A DNA stretch of 64,000 bases, taken from positions 682,001 through 746,000 of the forward strand of contig JBAJFE010000037.1 of assembly GCA_037903355.1 (NCBI GenBank), in the 5' to 3' direction. Below are positions 59,901-64,000 of the stretch, piece after piece (position 1 is the first letter of the stretch; the number at the start of each line of letters is the position of its first letter). The translations under genes were made by a program, and so were the position numbers. The DNA is from Trichuris trichiura (Eukaryota > Nematoda > Enoplea > Trichinellida > Trichuridae). The notes under the pieces are model-generated. The model saw nothing but the letters and a program-made list of their open reading frames with translations. It did not search any database and was not told where the DNA came from.

Positions 59901-62900
59901 GACAGCTCTTTGTAGATAAGTGGGTACCAGCGACTACTGGCCATTAACATGGTGCTTATCAGTAACCGCGCAACAAATATTTGATACGAAAACGCACACA
60001 AGAGCAACAAGCTAGCTGCAATGCAACGCCAACAGTACTGAAGAACAACTGAAAGCCGCAACTACAGTTTATTTCTACGTATTACCATTGCTTTCATGCA
60101 CACCTGTGATTATTGCGTTACCTTCGTTATCCGCAAAATGTTTGTTGGCTTTTTGTTTAATTCTTCTGCTTATATGGCCACGGTCAGTCGCCTAGGCCAT
60201 GACATTCCAGCCGAAGACAAGAAGAATTTGGTAAGTTTGCATTTTATCCCTTTAATAAGAATAGAAAGGAAGCTTAAACCGTTCAACGGTGCCAGAAAAG
60301 AAGAAAGAAACGACGAACAGGAAATGCCACTTATCAGTATCAGTAAGAGCACCACTCCGTAATATATGGCTATAATAGCAGTGCAGAATTAGAAGGCTAG
60401 ACATTTACTTATAACAAATGTAGGAAATTTGACTGACCCCGAGTAAGCCTTTATGCCTTTAAGTAGAAGTTCAACATAGCACCTGTTTAAAAAGCGGAGT
60501 CATTATGCTCACAAGCAAAAGTCTAAGCGAGACGACGAATCTTTCCTTAGAGAATACATTGGATTCGGTAGCACTAAGATAAAACCTGCCAGAAATCAAC
60601 GGAGGATACACCGACATTATTGCCATAGGAAATGTCTGTCCAATGAAATGATAATTTTATCAGGGCACAGAATGTGCGCTTTTTGAACGAAATTCAGCGT
60701 ACAGATACTAATACAATCCTTAAGTTGTAAACTTTGTTATTATCCGACCAATGCCAATTCTTAAATTTGAGGAGATGAATAGCAGTGGCAAATCTCAAAG
60801 AGTAAATTATGTGTTGTATAGGTTTCTATTTCTAAAACTCAGCATAAGGTGGCCTTTTGTTGACGTCGAATTCTGACCTGTTTAGCAAATTTACAGTTTT
60901 TCTAACTTCTTATTTCGCACTTCCTTAAAATAAGTTCTACGCTTACCGAAGGCAATATACTAGAAGTAACACGTAGAGTGGTTTCCCTTTTCAACCGTTA
61001 AAAGTAAGCCTGTTGGGTAGGAAGTAACCGCTTTTAACACCATTTCATTAGGTCAACTGCAGTCAACACGCAAAACTAGGTTATTTACGTTAGAGGAAGT
61101 ATGAATCTATCAGGGACACAAAACCGTTGGTTTTATCGAAGAAAAGAATAATGAACTGTCTAATACCATAATAAAACGGATATGAGGTGTTTCAAAACTT
61201 ATTTATTAAAGACGGAATGTTCAAAGCATCTTCTTATGCCGTTTTCCTCCAAGCAATTTTAGCAAAATTAAGCAATTTACAATTGTTTTTTTATTTGTAG
61301 ATTAAGAAATGCGACCTACCGTCCACTCTGAACATTGACAAACCATTCCTCACATTCCAATGTTAGCTGGCACCAGTCAAAGATACCAACTGACTCAACA
61401 ACCATACGACCTGTCGAAGATGCGGTAAGTAGTCACATTTTCTTCAGTATCCCACGCATCGCATTATCTGCAAAGCCAGCATTAACGCAGCAGCGCGCCC
61501 AACTAACCACCAATGCATTTTAAGCGGTAATCATGTGAGCAGAAAAAATTTAGCTTCATTTCCAACACGTAACAGACTTGCGAACAATCCACTGCTGAGT
61601 TTGCGAAATGCAATATTCCAAAGAAAAGGCGGCTAAAAAGCAAACGGCGGCAATAGTTTTGTTTCAACGCCTTAAGGTCGATATTTAATAAAATGCACGC
61701 CTACAGCAAAAATAACCCGAAAATTGTAATCGTAATGGAAAATTCAAGCGAATGTAAAACATAGTCATTGAGACCAAAACCGATCTGAAAGTAGAAATAT
61801 ATGTAAATATCAATTTGTACCAAAAATAAAGAATAAGGTGAGGACAGCATACAGCAGCACAGCGCAGCAACGAAACGTTCAGTAGCCCGTAAAGCTGCCT
61901 AATTCTCAACTGTTCAATGGCGCAAAGAAAACATCCAATTTCTGTAATATCGTTAATCACAACGAACTATGAGTTTTGTTTTAAACATGCCGAGCTGAGT
62001 TGTAAACTATTATTCCGTAGAACAACCCAATGAACAGAACAAATAAAGAATGAAAGACGTTTTACAAAGACAAGTGCTGCAAAAGTAGTAATGAAACGTA
62101 GGGAAGATATTACGAATAATACATTTTAGCAAAATACACAAAATATGATATAGCATGACAAAGTAATAAGCGTTGGACGGAAGCCGTCTACAGCATAACC
62201 AACAATATATTACTATGCGTTACGGTATAATAGTGATTACTTTTCGAAGTGTTTTTATCTTCGTTAATGCTACGCAGCAATTCTGTAGCCACAAAAAACA
62301 TTCATTAGTTGTGCAATTTGTTTGAATCCAAAAGGAAAATACACAGTGCAGACATATGTTTTAGAGCTTATGATGTGATCTAGTAAATCGCTTTCTTCCC
62401 TAAAATGGCCAACTTTTGCTACGTAGAAGGGAATTTGCTGTAGTTTGTTGTCTCTAGCCAGCGTTTTTTGACATGAACAACATCGCTCATACACTCGTAC
62501 AGTTGCTGAGGCAACCAATCTTTCTATTTACGTGTATCTGAACAGAAGCTATTCCGAATCGTAGTCCTTTATTTCATCACTGAGAAAATCCGCTGTTCAT
62601 GGCTGCGTGATTCATTCCATAGCTTCATTTATTGTTGAAGCACAGATCTTTTCATAACTAAATTCAGTAGGACGAGGAGAACTCCATGTTGTCGATCACC
62701 ATCAGAGCTTGAAGTAACGATTGTCTAACGTCTATTTAAACGCTACGTTGTTAACATCTTGGCGATCATACGTATGGGCAAGGAGAGGGAATTTCTAGGA
62801 TGTTTGGACACCAGTTTCCTTGACAAGACAATCTTTGCCATGGAAAAAACAGCACGACTCGCTTTTCTTTTCGGGACATTTCTCCTATCACAACCAATAA

Positions 62901-64000
62901 TGCGTTGAAAACTATGTTTGGCAGAAAGTCCACTACGGATGAATATTTGCATTTCCTGTTCCATCACCCATTGTCCATAATAAGTGAGGTTATTTCAGCT
63001 ATGGTAAACTGCGCAATTCATTTGTATAGCCCTAAACTAAACAAAATCAGGAGTAGCTTTTCCAAAAATAGCTATACTCTCTTTTTTCATGGACTGCGTT
63101 ATTTCCAGTAGATTTTACGGGATCTAAATTCCGCAAGTATTAATTGAATTTCCCTTCTTCTGCCCTACTTTGCGGTATTAGGTGAAAACATTACGCGTCC
63201 AGGCAGAAGCAAAATTTTGGAGTTTTCAAGTTTTACCATTTTAAAATCACCTCTTCAGTCAGATAAAATAAGAGTTTCCAATAGACAGAAAAGCAGGTGA
63301 GATGTGCGTGGTTAAACGTCCCTGCTTTTTTACTTACATTGATGAAGCAAGTTGCACGTTGGCGGAAAGATTCGCTCAGCACATGAAGTGCCTACAGCGG
63401 TACACTAATGCGAAGATTAGTACATAAAATGGAGCCGCGTCTGCACGCGTTGGAAGAAAGAAATTAAATCCAATGATAGCAATGTAAAAGCTTTAAAGGC
63501 ACCAGCAATAGAGAATATGCAGACTTATGCAATAAAACATTTGGAACAAGATTTGTATGTCAAGAAAAGAGTTTATGGTTACGGCGAACGGACGAAACAT
63601 TTCAAATTATGCACAATTCGACATACAGTAGCAATCAAAGTGCGGAAAATAGTTTGATATGGTCTACCGTAATTGACCTTACGAAGTGTTGTTTCCTACC
63701 TCAAGCAGGGCACGTTGTTTTGCAACAATCGAAAGTAGAATCTTGAAAATCGATTGTTTAGAGGACATCAAAACTCGACAACAATGCAAGAATAGTCAAA
63801 GAAATACAGGAATGTTTAACACCAAATCGCGGTATAAAATTAACGAACACACTTTGAAGTTTTCATGTGTGGATATCACAACTCATTAACTCATTGTCTT
63901 GATATACTTTGCTAATTCAGCCGCTGACAACCTGTGAAAGTGCATCACCCAGAAGTTTCACAGTTCTTTAAAGAAATTTTTAACGGCATTGCTTCCAGAA
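56915..64000. other. Seven-kilobase stretch with no confident gene
   Basis: AT-rich DNA upstream of INTS9. It has only short open frames; two weak candidates are a start exon at 60174 and a possible terminal exon at 61301-61366. No tRNA, rRNA or recognisable transposon protein was seen. It may be regulatory, repetitive or contain rapidly evolving genes I cannot recognise. Confidence 0.5.
60174..60362 (+). CDS. Weak candidate small ORF or initial exon
   Basis: From ATG 60174 the frame reads MATVSRLGHDIPAEDKKNL and then reaches a strong donor (GTAAGT at 60231). If unspliced it continues to 60362 (62 residues). If spliced in phase 0 it could join an exon at 61301 (acceptor TTTGTAG) reading IKKCDLPSTLNIDKPFLTFQ. 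No family was recognised. The polar, charged start and the good donor make it better than the surrounding open frames, but it may be chance. Confidence 0.22.
   Translation: MATVSRLGHDIPAEDKKNLVSLHFIPLIRIERKLKPFNGARKEERNDEQEMPLISISKSTTP

Overview
This is a eukaryotic nuclear window. Genes are split into many small exons with GT-AG introns, mostly 41-70 nt, with acceptors of the TTTCAG or TTGCAG type. Every recognisable protein is a single-copy animal orthologue. The set includes an LTD-1 type LIM/transglutaminase-like protein, one UNC-45 and a Patronin-type CAMSAP. Short introns, compact spacing and the closest remembered protein matches suggest a nematode, perhaps of the Trichuris/Trichinella (clade I) side. 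That placement is an inference from protein flavour, not a demonstrated identity.

Layout. 1-1923 (+): 3' end of a TRIP12-type HECT ubiquitin ligase. 2827-7609 (+): RABGAP1 (TBC RabGAP). 8971-15551 (+): UNC-45 myosin chaperone in 19 exons; its last exon lies 2.6 kb downstream inside what looks like empty DNA. 20194-25703 (-): LTD-1. 28622-33259 (+): CAMSAP/Patronin in 17 exons. 34096-34428 (+): PHF5A. 35186-36373 (+): RAB14. 36669-39750 (-): COG3. 40364-42081 (+): HINFP zinc-finger factor. 42499-42571 (+): a tRNA-like gene with an odd anticodon. 47420-48238 (-): Lys/Ser-rich protein. 48841-49547 (+): MPDU1. 50719-51390 (-): four-pass membrane protein. 51526-52293: near-perfect inverted repeat, probably two head-to-head Penelope-like retroelement tails. 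53244-53771 (+): TIMM29. 53792-56872 (-): INTS9. From 56873 to the end I find no confident gene.

The genes are unrelated housekeeping and cytoskeletal functions, not an operon-like pathway: ubiquitin ligation, Rab/Golgi traffic (RABGAP1, RAB14, COG3), muscle and cytoskeleton (UNC-45, LTD-1, CAMSAP), splicing and snRNA processing (PHF5A, INTS9), histone transcription (HINFP), glycosylation (MPDU1) and mitochondrial import (TIMM29). Two convergent pairs (RAB14/COG3 and TIMM29/INTS9) have overlapping or nearly touching 3' ends. Two divergent pairs (LTD-1/CAMSAP and COG3/HINFP) share upstream regions.

Exon models were joined by eye from reading-frame continuity, splice sites and remembered family sequences. 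For UNC-45, LTD-1, CAMSAP and RAB14 I summed the exons and the frame closes exactly (933, 742, 1060 and 212 residues). I saw no strong candidate for a wholly new biological system. The best leads are the inverted retroelement pair, the Val-bodied tRNA with a UAU anticodon, and several unassigned exons.
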